DNA of 64,000 nucleotides from the NCBI GenBank assembly GCA_045636325.1, contig JAZTXH010000011.1, positions 62,001 to 126,000 of the forward strand, written 5' to 3'. The notes under the pieces were generated by a model. The model was not told where the DNA came from. It worked only from the letters and a program-made list of their open reading frames with translations, and made no database searches. Below are positions 9,603-18,317 of the stretch, one piece after another. A program made the position numbers and the translations under genes. Source of the DNA: CAKSHP01 sp045636325 (GTDB lineage: Bacteria; Bacillota; Clostridia; UBA1381; UMGS1253). Each line of letters opens with the position of its first letter. Positions within the stretch are counted from its first letter, which is position 1.

Positions 9603-10834
9603 TGATTGATATTATAATTGCAGGTGGAGGTGCAAGCGGTATTATGGCCGCACTTTCTGCCAAAATGCAAAATCCTGCTTTGTCGGTTACAGTGCTCGAA
9701 AAACAAAACCGCCCTTTAAAAAAGCTTCTTGCTACTGGCAACGGCAGATGCAATATGTTAAATTTAAATCCCTTAAAAGAAAATTTTCACGGTACATTCA
9801 CTGATATGGCAATGTCGGTGATAAAAAAGGCAGACCCCGAGTTAATTATAAGCTTATTTTCAGAGGTTGGGCTCAGTGTAACCAAGCGTTATGCTCCCCT
9901 TATTTATCCTGCATCAATGCAGGCATCATCTGTACGCGAGGCACTTTTAACCGCCTGCTATGAGAGAGGCGTTAAAATCTTTTCCGACTTTGAAATTACG
10001 GATATATCTCATACTGAATACGGCTTTGATATTATAAATAAAAAGTGCAAAGTCTTGTCTTGTAAAAAGCTTATTTTATCAGGAGGAACGTCTGCCGGCG
10101 GCACACACACTAAAATGCATGAACTTATAAAAAGTCTTGGTCATAAAACAAATGACTACTACCCTGCCCTTGTGCCCCTTTGCTGCAAAGAAAAAGATGT
10201 TTTAAAAATTGCTGACGGTGCAAGAGCATATGCAAGACTTAAGCTTTTATGCGGTGGTGAAGTGATAAAGGAAGATTCCGGCGAAGTTCAGTTTTGCTGG
10301 TATGGCCTGTCAGGCATTGTTACCATGCAGCTTTCAGGTTATGCAGTAAAGCTTATAAACGAAGGCAAAAAGCCGGAAATTTGCGTTTGCCTTTATGATG
10401 ACTTTGATGAAATTTACAACCGGTTAATTAAAGACAAAAGAGCATTTAATAAAATAAGCGTGCATCAAAGGCTTTGCTTTCTTGTTAATTCAGCGGTTTC
10501 GCAGATGATACTGAAAATAGCTGGCATTAAAGAGGATACGCTTCTTTCTGCCCTTTCGGAGACGGATATAAAAAAAGTTTGTTCTCTCTTATGCACTATG
10601 CGCTTTACTCCCACATCTGCCAAGGGCGAAGAATTTGCACAGGTTTTTGGCGGCGGTGCCGAATCTGCTCAATTTGATGAAAACCTTTGTTCAAAAATAA
10701 ATCCTGATTTATACCTCACCGGTGAAATACTTGACATTTACGGTGACTGCGGCGGCTATAACCTTACATGGGCATGGGCAAGCGGATATGTGGCGGGTTC
10801 TTCGGCAGCAAAGGCTTTAACAACGCATTTTTAA
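9602..10834 (+). CDS. NAD(P)/FAD-dependent oxidoreductase, HI0933/BaiN family
   Basis: About 410 aa. The N-terminus has the dinucleotide-binding glycine motif IIAGGGASGIMAAL (about residues 5-18), then the family signature ATGNGRCNMLN. The C-terminus has GEILDIYGDCGGYNLTWAWASG, the typical closing FAD motif. Two adjacent ATGs (9599, 9602) overlap the previous stop; I prefer 9602 for its spacing to GAGG at 9591-9594. The family includes BaiN bile-acid and other flavin reductases, but most members have no known substrate. It is translationally coupled to the GH13 gene, though no functional link is obvious. Confidence 0.88.
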   Translation: MIDIIIAGGGASGIMAALSAKMQNPALSVTVLEKQNRPLKKLLATGNGRCNMLNLNPLKENFHGTFTDMAMSVIKKADPELIISLFSEVGLSVTKRYAPLIYPASMQASSVREALLTACYERGVKIFSDFEITDISHTEYGFDIINKKCKVLSCKKLILSGGTSAGGTHTKMHELIKSLGHKTNDYYPALVPLCCKEKDVLKIADGARAYARLKLLCGGEVIKEDSGEVQFCWYGLSGIVTMQLSGYAVKLINEGKKPEICVCLYDDFDEIYNRLIKDKRAFNKISVHQRLCFLVNSAVSQMILKIAGIKEDTLLSALSETDIKKVCSLLCTMRFTPTSAKGEEFAQVFGGGAESAQFDENLCSKINPDLYLTGEILDIYGDCGGYNLTWAWASGYVAGSSAAKALTTHF

Positions 10835-10844
10835 GGAGACTTTC

Positions 10845-11636
10845 ATGATAATAGATTTTCACACTCACGCTTTTCCGGATAAAATTGCAAAAGTTGCAAT
10901 TAAAACTCTTGCAGAAGCATCAAAGCTTACCCCTTATACAGATGGTACAATTTTAGATACTGACGAAAAAATGAAAGCTATGGGAATTGACAGACGGGTA
11001 ATGCTTTCAATTGCAACAAACCCAAAACAGCAAACAAACGTTAATAATTTTGCGATTGAAACAAATAAACATAAAAACATATATTCCTTTGGCTCTGTTC
11101 ATCCTAAGGCAGAAAATGCCTTAACCGAGCTTGAAAGGCTTAAAAATGAAGGACTGCGTGGTATAAAGCTGCATCCTGAATATCAGGGTTTTGAAATCTC
11201 TGATAAAAGCGTGTATCCTATATATGAAAAGTGCATAAAATTAGGGCTTATAATAGTTTTTCACGCAGGAAAGGATATCGGTTTTCCACAAAGCCTTAAC
11301 GCATCATGCAAGTCAATTAACCGCCTTTCAAAAGACTTTGGAGGTACAGATTTTGTTATGGCACATTTCGGCGGTTGCATGCAATCCGAGGAAGCTTTAA
11401 AATATGTTGCCGGATGCGGATTTTATATTGACACATCTTTTTCAAAAGGGTACATATCAAAAAAGTCGGCAGAAGAAATTATAAAAAAGCAAGGTGTAAA
11501 AAAGGTTTTATTTGCAAGCGACTGTCCATGGTCATCTCCCCTTGAAACATATGAATTTATAAATTCCTTTGATTTAACAAATGAAGAAAAACAGGATATT
11601 TTTTTTAACAACGCCCTCAGGCTTTTAGAAAAATAA
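10845..11636 (+). CDS. Metal-dependent amidohydrolase (amidohydrolase-2, TIM barrel)
   Basis: 263 aa. The metal-binding HxH is at residues 6-8 (DFHTH). KLHPEYQG, VFHAG and AHFGG supply further ligands, and FASDCPW near the end holds the conserved aspartate. The fold is that of small amidohydrolase-2 enzymes (decarboxylases or hydrolases of carboxylates). The ATG follows AAGGAG overlapping the previous stop, so it is the last gene of this plus-strand run. The substrate is unknown. Confidence 0.85.
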   Translation: MIIDFHTHAFPDKIAKVAIKTLAEASKLTPYTDGTILDTDEKMKAMGIDRRVMLSIATNPKQQTNVNNFAIETNKHKNIYSFGSVHPKAENALTELERLKNEGLRGIKLHPEYQGFEISDKSVYPIYEKCIKLGLIIVFHAGKDIGFPQSLNASCKSINRLSKDFGGTDFVMAHFGGCMQSEEALKYVAGCGFYIDTSFSKGYISKKSAEEIIKKQGVKKVLFASDCPWSSPLETYEFINSFDLTNEEKQDIFFNNALRLLEK

Positions 11637-11818
11637 TTTATCCTGTATGTTTTCCGCAAAACGCACGAAATTAATCTTTGATGTAATGCGGTACGTCAGC
11701 AACTCCGTACACTGCAAAATCAAATATAAATTTTTGTAATTATTTTATACATATTCTACGCTATAATAATTGTAAATAAAGCTTTCCATAAAAAAGGTGT
11801 CTTCTATGAGGTGTTTTT

Positions 11819-11881
11819 ATGAACGAAAAGTTTTACAATAATTAAATGGATACATCGAAAAGCTTCGTTGTATCCATTTAA
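11819..11881 (+). ncRNA. Possible short transcript: tiny ORF plus long hairpin
   Basis: A TATAAT at 11762-11767 (no good -35) lies upstream of GAGGTG at 11808-11813 and an 8-codon ORF at 11819-11845 (MNEKFYNN). The ORF's stop merges with a near-perfect hairpin, TAAATGGATACA at 11843-11854 against TGTATCCATTTA at 11869-11880, extended inward with one mismatch to an AAGC loop. The hairpin could simply be a shared terminator for the convergent genes on either side. The short-RNA reading is speculative. Confidence 0.25.
11843..11880. terminator. Bidirectional terminator-like hairpin between convergent genes
   Basis: A 12-bp perfect outer stem plus a 5-bp inner stem with one mismatch sits between the amidohydrolase gene (plus) and the antiporter gene (minus), 7 bp from the antiporter stop. 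The flanks are A/T-rich on both sides. Confidence 0.6.
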
Positions 11882-11886
11882 ATTTA

Positions 11887-13485
11887 TTATACTGTTGTAT
11901 TTATAACTAAAATATCGCCTTGTTTTAGAAAGGTGCTTCCCTGAGGAATAATTGTTTTTTTACCTCGCATAATCATAATAACCAGTTTATCCGGATCAAG
12001 GTCAATTTCCGAAAGGCTTTTGTTTATCCATACGCTGTTTTTATCTATAATAATTTCCGAAAGACTTACACCATCTATATTTTCAAAAGCATTTGCACTC
12101 AAAACAAGTACGTCCCCCGGCTTTATAACGCTTAGCCCCCTTGGTGCAATGTGTTTATTTTTCCTTTTCTGAAGCACAATTAGAGTACCCGGCGGCAAGA
12201 TTACATCTTTAATCTGCATATCTGCCCATGGATGATTTTTTTTAATTTCAAACTGAATAAACTGAACGGGAATTTCTTCTGAATAGTCTGTAAACGTTTT
12301 TAATACATCTTCATTTGAGTCAATCATATTAAGCTTTCTTGCCGCAAAAGGAATAAGCGAACCCTGAATAAGAATTGAAAACAAAACTATACAAAAAACC
12401 ACGTGGAAAATATCGATTTCAGTGTATGCAGGGCTTGTGTATGCAATTATGGCAAATACGATGGATGCCGCTCCCCTAAGGCCTGACCATGCAACAAGCA
12501 TCTGCTGAGCAAAAGAACATTTAAAAGGAGCAAGAAGCAGCATAACTGCCAAAGGTCTTGCAACAAATGTTAGAAAAAGCGCAATTGCAACCGCCGGACC
12601 AATGCTTGAAAACATCTGAGCCGGAAAGCTTAAAAGACCCAACAGAAAAAAGATAAGCATCTGCATAAGGCCGGTTAAACCGTCAAAAAAATGAACAAGT
12701 GCCTTTTTATTTTTAAGCTTACTGTTTCCTAAAATTATACCCGCTATGTATACACAAAGATATCCGTTACCGCCAATCATCGTAGGTATTGCATAGGATA
12801 AAAGCGCAACTGCAAAAACAAATATTGTGTCAAATCCATCAGTTGCAAAATTATGCATTTTTAAAAATTTTGCAGCCGCAAACGCAATCAAAACGCCGCA
12901 AACGCCGCCGTAAAAAACCTGAGCAAATATAATATACAGATTCATACCAAGAGAGCTTTTGCCCCCCATAAGCGAAAGAACAACAAGCGTAAGCATATAA
13001 GAAAAGGGGTCATTACTTCCGCTTTCAACCTCTAAAAGCGATGCGGTATTATCCTTTAAGCCAAGGCGCTTACTTCGTAAAATTGAAAATACGGACGCTG
13101 CATCGGTTGAGCTTATAACAGAGCCTATAAGAAAGCTTTCCAAAAGCTCAAATTTTAAAAAATATCGACAAAAAATGCCCACAATTACAGCGGTAAGCAT
13201 CGTTCCCACAGAAGAAAGCAAAACTGCCTTTACCGCCACCGGCTTTGCTTCGCTCCACTTAGTGCCGAAGCCACCATAAAACATAATAAATATAAGCGCT
13301 GCCGAACATACATATTCTGCCATTTTAAAATTTCCGAAACTGATTTTAAAAATGCCGTCTGTGCCGAAAGCCATACCAAGCACAATAAAGGCAAGAAGCA
13401 TTGGCACACCGAGCTTATGTGATATTTTATTAAGTAAAATACAAGTAAAAATAACAACCGCCGCAAGAATTATAAAAAGCTCCAT
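11887..13485 (-). CDS. Potassium/proton antiporter, CPA1 family with RCK-C/TrkA-C domains
   Basis: 532 aa. Residues about 1-390 form roughly 12 hydrophobic segments of a Na+/H+ exchanger fold, with GSVISSTDAASVF and the SGSNDPFSYML loop typical of CPA1 carriers (NhaP2/CvrA group). The last 130 residues hold two tandem TrkA-C-like ligand-binding modules, each with a PPGTLIV- or PQGSTF-type turn and a closing KPGDVLV/KQGDILV strand. Such domains bind nucleotides such as c-di-AMP in Firmicutes potassium transporters (family knowledge, not shown here). Likely role: K+ and pH balance at the membrane. Confidence 0.88.
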   Translation of the reverse strand: MELFIILAAVVIFTCILLNKISHKLGVPMLLAFIVLGMAFGTDGIFKISFGNFKMAEYVCSAALIFIMFYGGFGTKWSEAKPVAVKAVLLSSVGTMLTAVIVGIFCRYFLKFELLESFLIGSVISSTDAASVFSILRSKRLGLKDNTASLLEVESGSNDPFSYMLTLVVLSLMGGKSSLGMNLYIIFAQVFYGGVCGVLIAFAAAKFLKMHNFATDGFDTIFVFAVALLSYAIPTMIGGNGYLCVYIAGIILGNSKLKNKKALVHFFDGLTGLMQMLIFFLLGLLSFPAQMFSSIGPAVAIALFLTFVARPLAVMLLLAPFKCSFAQQMLVAWSGLRGAASIVFAIIAYTSPAYTEIDIFHVVFCIVLFSILIQGSLIPFAARKLNMIDSNEDVLKTFTDYSEEIPVQFIQFEIKKNHPWADMQIKDVILPPGTLIVLQKRKNKHIAPRGLSVIKPGDVLVLSANAFENIDGVSLSEIIIDKNSVWINKSLSEIDLDPDKLVIMIMRGKKTIIPQGSTFLKQGDILVINTTV

Positions 13486-13577
13486 TGTTTCACCGTCCGA
13501 AATAATTATATGTATATATTATACTATAAAAATTTCATTTTTTCAACCAATGGAGCCATTTTTTATTTTTTCCTTTT

Positions 13578-13916
13578 TTAATCTGCGTAATCTTCCAAAA
13601 GCATTAAAAGAGCTTCCTTATCTGAAATATATATACCCTCTTCGAGAGCCTCTTTGTCGGCATTGGGAAGGCTTAAAACCTTGGAATGCAAAACTTTTGA
13701 AAGTATATACTCATTCCCCGATTTTAAATAAACCCCAATATTACCCTGATATTCTTTTATCATATAGAGATTTTCCATATTATTTTCAGGCGTTATTTTG
13801 AACTTGGCATTTATAACCTCTACTTTTCCTGCATTTATAACGCTTGCTGTTCCGTATACCAGCAAAGCCGTAAGCATAATAACACAAAATATCAAAAGCG
13901 GTTTTCTTCTGTTCAT
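13578..13916 (-). CDS. Small membrane-anchored protein with BofC C-terminal-like domain
   Basis: 112 aa. One N-terminal TM segment (about residues 8-28) is followed by an extracytoplasmic part containing YMIKEYQGNIGVYLKSG and a closing SLPNADKEALEEGIYISDKEALLMLLEDY. This pattern resembles the short C-terminal domain of BofC-like proteins, found as free-standing membrane proteins in many Clostridia. BofC itself controls a forespore signalling protease in Bacillus; a similar role here is only a guess. It lies 37 bp downstream of the desulfurase-like gene. Confidence 0.6.
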   Translation of the reverse strand: MNRRKPLLIFCVIMLTALLVYGTASVINAGKVEVINAKFKITPENNMENLYMIKEYQGNIGVYLKSGNEYILSKVLHSKVLSLPNADKEALEEGIYISDKEALLMLLEDYAD

Positions 13917-13953
13917 AGAAATTCTCCTTTTTTATTAATATTGTTTCCCAAAA

Positions 13954-15096
13954 TTACAATTTATAAACAAAATTCTCGCTAATTTTTTTAATTGCCATTG
14001 CCGCTCTGTCACAATCAGCCTTTGTGTTAAAATATCCGAAGGAAAACCGTATTGTGCCACCCGTATCATAAGTCGAGAGCATTTTATGGCAAAGAGGCGC
14101 ACAGTGATATCCCGAACGAGTTAATATGTTAAATTCCTTTTCAAGGATTTCACCGGTGCGCACGCAGTCTTTGTTTTTTAAATTTATGCTTAAAAGGTTT
14201 GTTCCCTTAAGGCAAGGGGTATAAAGCTTTACCCCGCAGATATTGCCCGTTTTTTCACAAAATCTTGAAAGAAGCATATTTTCGTGATTTAATATGTTTT
14301 CTATTCCTTGCTTTTTTATAAAATCAATTCCGGCCCCAAGAGCGGCAATACCAGGGGTATTTTGCGTGCCGGCAGTAAGCAAATCAGGCATATGGCGGGG
14401 ATGAACACCGCTTAAACTATCACTGCCCGAACCTCCCTCAGCAAAAGAGTCGCACGCTATATTTTCTTTAAGATAAATCCCGCCTGTTCCCTGAGGGCCG
14501 AAAAGACTTTTGTGTCCCGTAAAACATAAAATGTCAATATTCATTTTCTGAACATCTATATTCAAAACCCCTGCTGACTGGGCAGAATCAACCAAAAATA
14601 AAATTGAGTGTTTTTTTGCAAGCGCGCCGATTTTTTCAATATCACATACGCTCTTGCATACGTTTGATGCATGATTCACCGCAATAAGGCGGGTGTTTTT
14701 CTTTATAAGCTTTTCTATTTGCTCGCACCCGACAGAGCCCGTTTCATCTGCTATGGCAATTGAATATTCGCACCCCACCTTTAAAAGCGGACGATATACC
14801 GAGTTATGCTCAAGACAGGTGATAATCACATGGTCTTCAGGTTTTAAAATGCCTTTAAGTGCCATATTAATAGCATAGGTTGCGTTTTGGGTAAAGGCTA
14901 TGTTCTCAGGATTTTCTATATTAAAAAGCTCTGATACCTTTTCCTGCACAGAATATATTATTCCTGCCGCAGAAAGTGAAAGTCTGTGCCCTCCTCTGCC
15001 TGCATTTGCCCCATATTCACGCCAGACAGACATAAAGGTTTTATAAACTGACTCAGGCTTTTTAAATGTTGTGGCGGCATTATCAAGATATATCAT
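13954..15096 (-). CDS. Class V aminotransferase, cysteine desulfurase-like
   Basis: 380 aa. YLDNAATTFKKPE opens the protein, and the PLP lysine lies in DILCFTGHKSLFGPQGTG. A cysteine sits in the SGYHCAPLCH loop near residue 345, where desulfurases carry the persulfide cysteine. This is the NifS-like subgroup seen as single genes in Firmicutes, not the IscS housekeeping type. I start it at the second ATG (15096) because AGGAGG at 15105-15110 is 9 bp away; the ATG at 15102 is too close. The start overlaps the DUF3343 gene by 14 bp, indicating coupled translation and possibly a shared sulfur or selenium carrier function. Confidence 0.85.
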   Translation of the reverse strand: MIYLDNAATTFKKPESVYKTFMSVWREYGANAGRGGHRLSLSAAGIIYSVQEKVSELFNIENPENIAFTQNATYAINMALKGILKPEDHVIITCLEHNSVYRPLLKVGCEYSIAIADETGSVGCEQIEKLIKKNTRLIAVNHASNVCKSVCDIEKIGALAKKHSILFLVDSAQSAGVLNIDVQKMNIDILCFTGHKSLFGPQGTGGIYLKENIACDSFAEGGSGSDSLSGVHPRHMPDLLTAGTQNTPGIAALGAGIDFIKKQGIENILNHENMLLSRFCEKTGNICGVKLYTPCLKGTNLLSINLKNKDCVRTGEILEKEFNILTRSGYHCAPLCHKMLSTYDTGGTIRFSFGYFNTKADCDRAAMAIKKISENFVYKL

Positions 15097-15334
15097 TTTC
15101 ATAATCCTCCTCGAATATTCCCCTTATTTTAAGTTTAAACCTTTCTGATATTTCAAGCATTCTTTCTTTATCTGCGGCTTTTATTTTAACTGAATAGCTG
15201 CAACCTTTTATATTAAATGACTGTGGCAGCAAAATAACAGACGCTTTGATTTTTTCTTTCTCTAAAAGACGCTTTGCACGGTTTGCCACAGTAATTGACT
15301 TATATACAACAATAATATTTTGCAAAAAATTCAC
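15083..15334 (-). CDS. DUF3343 protein (putative Se/S carrier-like)
   Basis: 83 aa. It has the short alpha/beta pattern of DUF3343: VVYKSITVANRAKRLLEKEKIKASVI, then a Pro-Gln turn, a Gly-Cys-Ser patch (residues near 44-46) and a final EISERFKLKIRGIFEED. The family often sits beside selenophosphate or cysteine desulfurase genes and carries a conserved cysteine in this patch. Overlap with the desulfurase-like gene supports a joint role in sulfur or selenium handling, which is inference. Confidence 0.75.
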   Translation of the reverse strand: MNFLQNIIVVYKSITVANRAKRLLEKEKIKASVILLPQSFNIKGCSYSVKIKAADKERMLEISERFKLKIRGIFEEDYENDIS

Positions 15335-15429
15335 CTCCGTATTTTTTTAGTTTATATTATGCATTTTCGGGTTATTTTGCGACTTAGAACGGAATAAAAT
15401 ATATTACAAAACAAAAGGGAGATGCTTTT

Positions 15430-16413
15430 ATGTGCAACAAATTACTGATTTTGGAAAATGACTTTTTTCATCTTTATTACGACTCAGGGATTTATCTCAA
15501 AAAAAATTCTGCCGCACCAGAGCGCCTTATTTTAAAGAATGCATACAAGGATTTTGATGCAGTGCAGTCGGGTGACGGATGCGTTCATATCATATGTCAG
15601 GATTCACAGGGAAATATTATATATTTAAAAGTACGCGGTGAAAAGGAAGAAAAGCGGGTTTTACTTGTAAGCAAAAACAAACATGCATACAATAAAAATT
15701 TTCGCATTATAAACTCAGGCAGGCTTATTTTAGCCTTTTACACAATTGTTAAAGATTTAAAAACGATGCTTGTTTTTCACTGTTTAAGCGAAAACAGTTC
15801 CCCTGAAATTATTGACTATATAACTCCTGCCCCATCGGGGTTTTTTACGTACACAGAGCCAAATTCCGATATAAAGGTGTTTTATACAAAGGAAGACTCA
15901 AATTTAGGCTTCAGAGAATATATATGGTCAAAAAAGGCGTTCTCACCATTTAACCCGATTTTAGAAAATGCAGTTTGCCCCGCCACATCTGACGGAAAAA
16001 ATCTTATTTTTCTAAAAGACGGAAAGCTTTGTATGAAAAAAGTGAATGAAGAAAGTCAGAAAGCAGAAAAAACACTTTGCCATTTAAACTGTGACACACC
16101 CCCTTTATGCTTTGGAAAATATGTATTCTTTAAGCGTGGCGGAGTTGTGTATTATTCTGATATTACCCGCGAAAAACCGCCCGAAAGGCTTTTTTCACCA
16201 AATATGATACCATCGCTTTTTGAAATCAAAAGAGAATTTAATAAATGTGATTTTCTTTTCGGCGAAGCAAAAGGAAATAAAATAAATTTCCTGTCGCCGG
16301 TGCCCGTATCCGTTAGGGATTTTTTTAAAAACAAACGCCAAAAAGAGAGCGATACACTAAAGCTTATTTTTCAAAAGCTTGAAAAAATTGAACGCCTTTT
16401 AGGAGGGATGTAA
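15430..16413 (+). CDS. Hypothetical protein, repeated beta-strand (propeller-like) pattern
   Basis: 327 aa, no recognised family. Residues 1-280 alternate short strands and turns with aromatic and charged residues (for example VHIICQDSQGNIIYLKV, LILAFYTIVKD, VYYSDITREKPPERL), suggesting a beta-propeller. The end is an amphipathic helix (LIFQKLEKIERLLGG). There is no signal peptide. AAGGGAG precedes the ATG. The gene ends 3 bp before the cwlD-like gene, whose ribosome-binding site lies inside it, so they are one operon. A structural or regulatory role near cell-wall or sporulation functions is possible but unproven. Confidence 0.7.
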   Translation: MCNKLLILENDFFHLYYDSGIYLKKNSAAPERLILKNAYKDFDAVQSGDGCVHIICQDSQGNIIYLKVRGEKEEKRVLLVSKNKHAYNKNFRIINSGRLILAFYTIVKDLKTMLVFHCLSENSSPEIIDYITPAPSGFFTYTEPNSDIKVFYTKEDSNLGFREYIWSKKAFSPFNPILENAVCPATSDGKNLIFLKDGKLCMKKVNEESQKAEKTLCHLNCDTPPLCFGKYVFFKRGGVVYYSDITREKPPERLFSPNMIPSLFEIKREFNKCDFLFGEAKGNKINFLSPVPVSVRDFFKNKRQKESDTLKLIFQKLEKIERLLGGM

Positions 16414-16416
16414 ATT

Positions 16417-17091
16417 TTGTTTATCGTAATAAAAAAGTCTGCCGCCATTATATTTTGCCTTTGTTTTATTTTAGCGACTGCCTGCCTTGCCGCAGGGCTT
16501 AATATAAACAAAGACGAACGGGTAATTGTTATAGATGCAGGTCACGGTGCACCTGACGGCGGATGCGTTGCACCTGACGGCACCTGCGAGGCAGAGCTTA
16601 ATTTATCCGTATCAAAGCTTTTAAAAAAAGAGCTTGAAACATACGGCTACAAAGTGATTATGACAAGGGACAATGAAGACGGTATTCATAAAATCGAGGG
16701 AAGCATAAAAGAAAAAAAGCGCCAAGACATGAACGCCCGTGCAAAAATGAAGAAAAAAGGTGATTTATTTGTAAGCATTCACATGAATATGTTTCCGGAG
16801 GAAAAATACTTTGCACCTCAGGTTTTATATGACTCTACAAACGAAAAATCAAAGCTTTTAGCAGACAGTATTCAGGAAAGCTTAAATTCCATTTCAGAGG
16901 ATTACAAGAGGGTTTCAATGAAAGCTTCAAACATATTCTTACTAAAAGCAAGTGACACACCGTCTGTAATAGTTGAGTGCGGCTTTTTATCAAACCAAAA
17001 AGAGCTTGAGCTTTTAAAAACTCCCGAACATCAGGCAAAGCTTTCAAAAGCTGTTGCAAAGGGAATAAAACTGACAGTTGACACATTTTAA
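16417..17091 (+). CDS. cwlD: N-acetylmuramoyl-L-alanine amidase (Amidase_3), CwlD-like
   Basis: 224 aa, TTG start with AGGAGGG at 16401-16407. An N-terminal hydrophobic signal/anchor (about residues 8-28) precedes a zinc amidase domain. VIDAGHGAPDGG gives the first zinc His, EAELNLS the Glu ligand, SIHMNM the second His, and SVIVECGFLSNQKE the catalytic Glu. The size, and the compact domain without cell-wall repeats, match CwlD, which makes muramic lactam in the spore cortex. Other small Amidase_3 enzymes look alike, so the CwlD name is likely rather than certain. With gpr it supports a spore-forming host. Confidence 0.8.
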   Translation: MFIVIKKSAAIIFCLCFILATACLAAGLNINKDERVIVIDAGHGAPDGGCVAPDGTCEAELNLSVSKLLKKELETYGYKVIMTRDNEDGIHKIEGSIKEKKRQDMNARAKMKKKGDLFVSIHMNMFPEEKYFAPQVLYDSTNEKSKLLADSIQESLNSISEDYKRVSMKASNIFLLKASDTPSVIVECGFLSNQKELELLKTPEHQAKLSKAVAKGIKLTVDTF

Positions 17092-17141
17092 AATAAATTA
17101 TATAATTATCTATATAGTAATTGAAAGCAGGAATTTTGTAA

Positions 17142-17999
17142 ATGAATTACGTTCAGGATAAAAACGATATAATTTTATACGAAGAGCATTTTAACCTTAC
17201 TCATACATTTGAGTGCGGTCAGTGTTTCAGGTGGAATTCAGCGGATGAAAAAGGCTACTTGGGCATTGCTATGGGAAAGCTGCTTAAGGTAAGCCGCGTA
17301 CGCGATGGTGCATTTCGCTTTTACGATATAACCTTAAAAGATTTTGAAGATATATGGCTTGATTATTTTGACCTTAACACCGATTACGGCAAAATAAAGC
17401 AAAGCCTTTCAGGCGATTCGGTTTTAAAGGAGGCAATACAGTCAGGATACGGAATAAGGCTTTTAAATCAGGACGTATTCGAAACAGTGATGAGTTTTAT
17501 AATCTCTGCAAACAATAATATTCCGAGAATCAAGCTTATAATAGAAAGGCTTTGCCAAAGCTTCGGAAAAAAGCTTTCAGGCAATTTTTATACATTCCCC
17601 TCACCCGAAGCTATGAAAGGCGTAAATGTTTCAGATTTGGCCTGTCTTAAAGCCGGATTTCGTGATAAATATTTAGTAGATGCCGTAGAAAAAATCACCT
17701 CAGGCGAGGTTTGTTTAAAAAATATAAAATCCCTTTCTTTCGAGGATGCAAAAAAAGAGCTTTTAAAAATAAAAGGAATTGGTGAAAAGGTTGCAAACTG
17801 CATACTTTTGTTTTCTTTAAATAAGCGTTCTGCATTCCCTGTAGATGTTTGGGTAAAAAGGGTTGTGGGGCATTATTACGGAGACTCCGTTTCTCATGAT
17901 AGTGATTTTGATAAGTTTGCAAAAGAGCGTTTTGGAGATTTGTCAGGATACGCACAGCAGTATTTGTTTTATCACGCAAGAGAGTTAAATTTAAAATAA
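17142..17999 (+). CDS. 8-oxoguanine DNA glycosylase / AP lyase (OGG family, HhH-GPD)
   Basis: 285 aa. The N-terminal OGG domain has FNLTHTFECGQCFRW. The HhH-GPD motif follows as LLKIKGIGEKVANCI with the catalytic Lys216, and Asp235 lies in AFPVDVWVKRV. It removes oxidised guanine from DNA and can nick the abasic site. Length and motif order match bacterial OGG1-type enzymes. It stands alone, with its own 50-bp leader, and ends at a strong terminator. Confidence 0.9.
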   Translation: MNYVQDKNDIILYEEHFNLTHTFECGQCFRWNSADEKGYLGIAMGKLLKVSRVRDGAFRFYDITLKDFEDIWLDYFDLNTDYGKIKQSLSGDSVLKEAIQSGYGIRLLNQDVFETVMSFIISANNNIPRIKLIIERLCQSFGKKLSGNFYTFPSPEAMKGVNVSDLACLKAGFRDKYLVDAVEKITSGEVCLKNIKSLSFEDAKKELLKIKGIGEKVANCILLFSLNKRSAFPVDVWVKRVVGHYYGDSVSHDSDFDKFAKERFGDLSGYAQQYLFYHARELNLK

Positions 18000-18002
18000 T
18001 GA

Positions 18003-18046
18003 AAAAAATAACGGACTTTTTTTAAATGAAAAGTCCGTTATTTTTT
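18003..18046. terminator. Strong bidirectional rho-independent terminator
   Basis: Perfect 18-bp arms, AAAAAATAACGGACTTTT at 18003-18020 and its complement at 18029-18046, around an 8-nt loop. The A and T runs at both ends serve the glycosylase gene (plus) and rpmF (minus). Confidence 0.9.
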
Positions 18047-18056
18047 AAGACAAAAA

Positions 18057-18236
18057 TTATTCTCCAACTTTTATAACCTGTCTGCCGTTGTAAAAACCAC
18101 AACTTGAGCAAGCTCTGTGAGGCATCTTATATTCCTGACAATTAGGACACTTTACAAGATTGGGAGCCTCAAGTTTCCAGTTTGCACGTCTTTTATCTCT
18201 TCTTGCTTTTGATACTTTTCCCTTTGGTACTGCCAT
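18057..18236 (-). CDS. rpmF: 50S ribosomal protein L32
   Basis: 59 aa. It starts MAVPKGKVSKARRDKRRANW and has a CPNC...CSSC zinc ribbon in the middle, followed by GFYNGRQVI. These are the signatures of zinc-binding L32 of the large ribosomal subunit. AGGAGGTG lies at 18246-18253. It is the second gene of the widely conserved yceD-rpmF pair. Confidence 0.97.
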   Translation of the reverse strand: MAVPKGKVSKARRDKRRANWKLEAPNLVKCPNCQEYKMPHRACSSCGFYNGRQVIKVGE

Positions 18237-18317
18237 TGATGTTGCACCTCCTAAAATTTATACATAAAAAATTTTTAACATTAATTAATGTGGCTATATA
18301 TGCCATTTGATTTTCGT

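Noticed and set aside
13352..13801. Plus-strand open frame of 149 codons
   Set aside because: It crosses the antiporter 5' end and the next gene on the opposite strand, has no ribosome-binding site, and its product looks like an antisense shadow.
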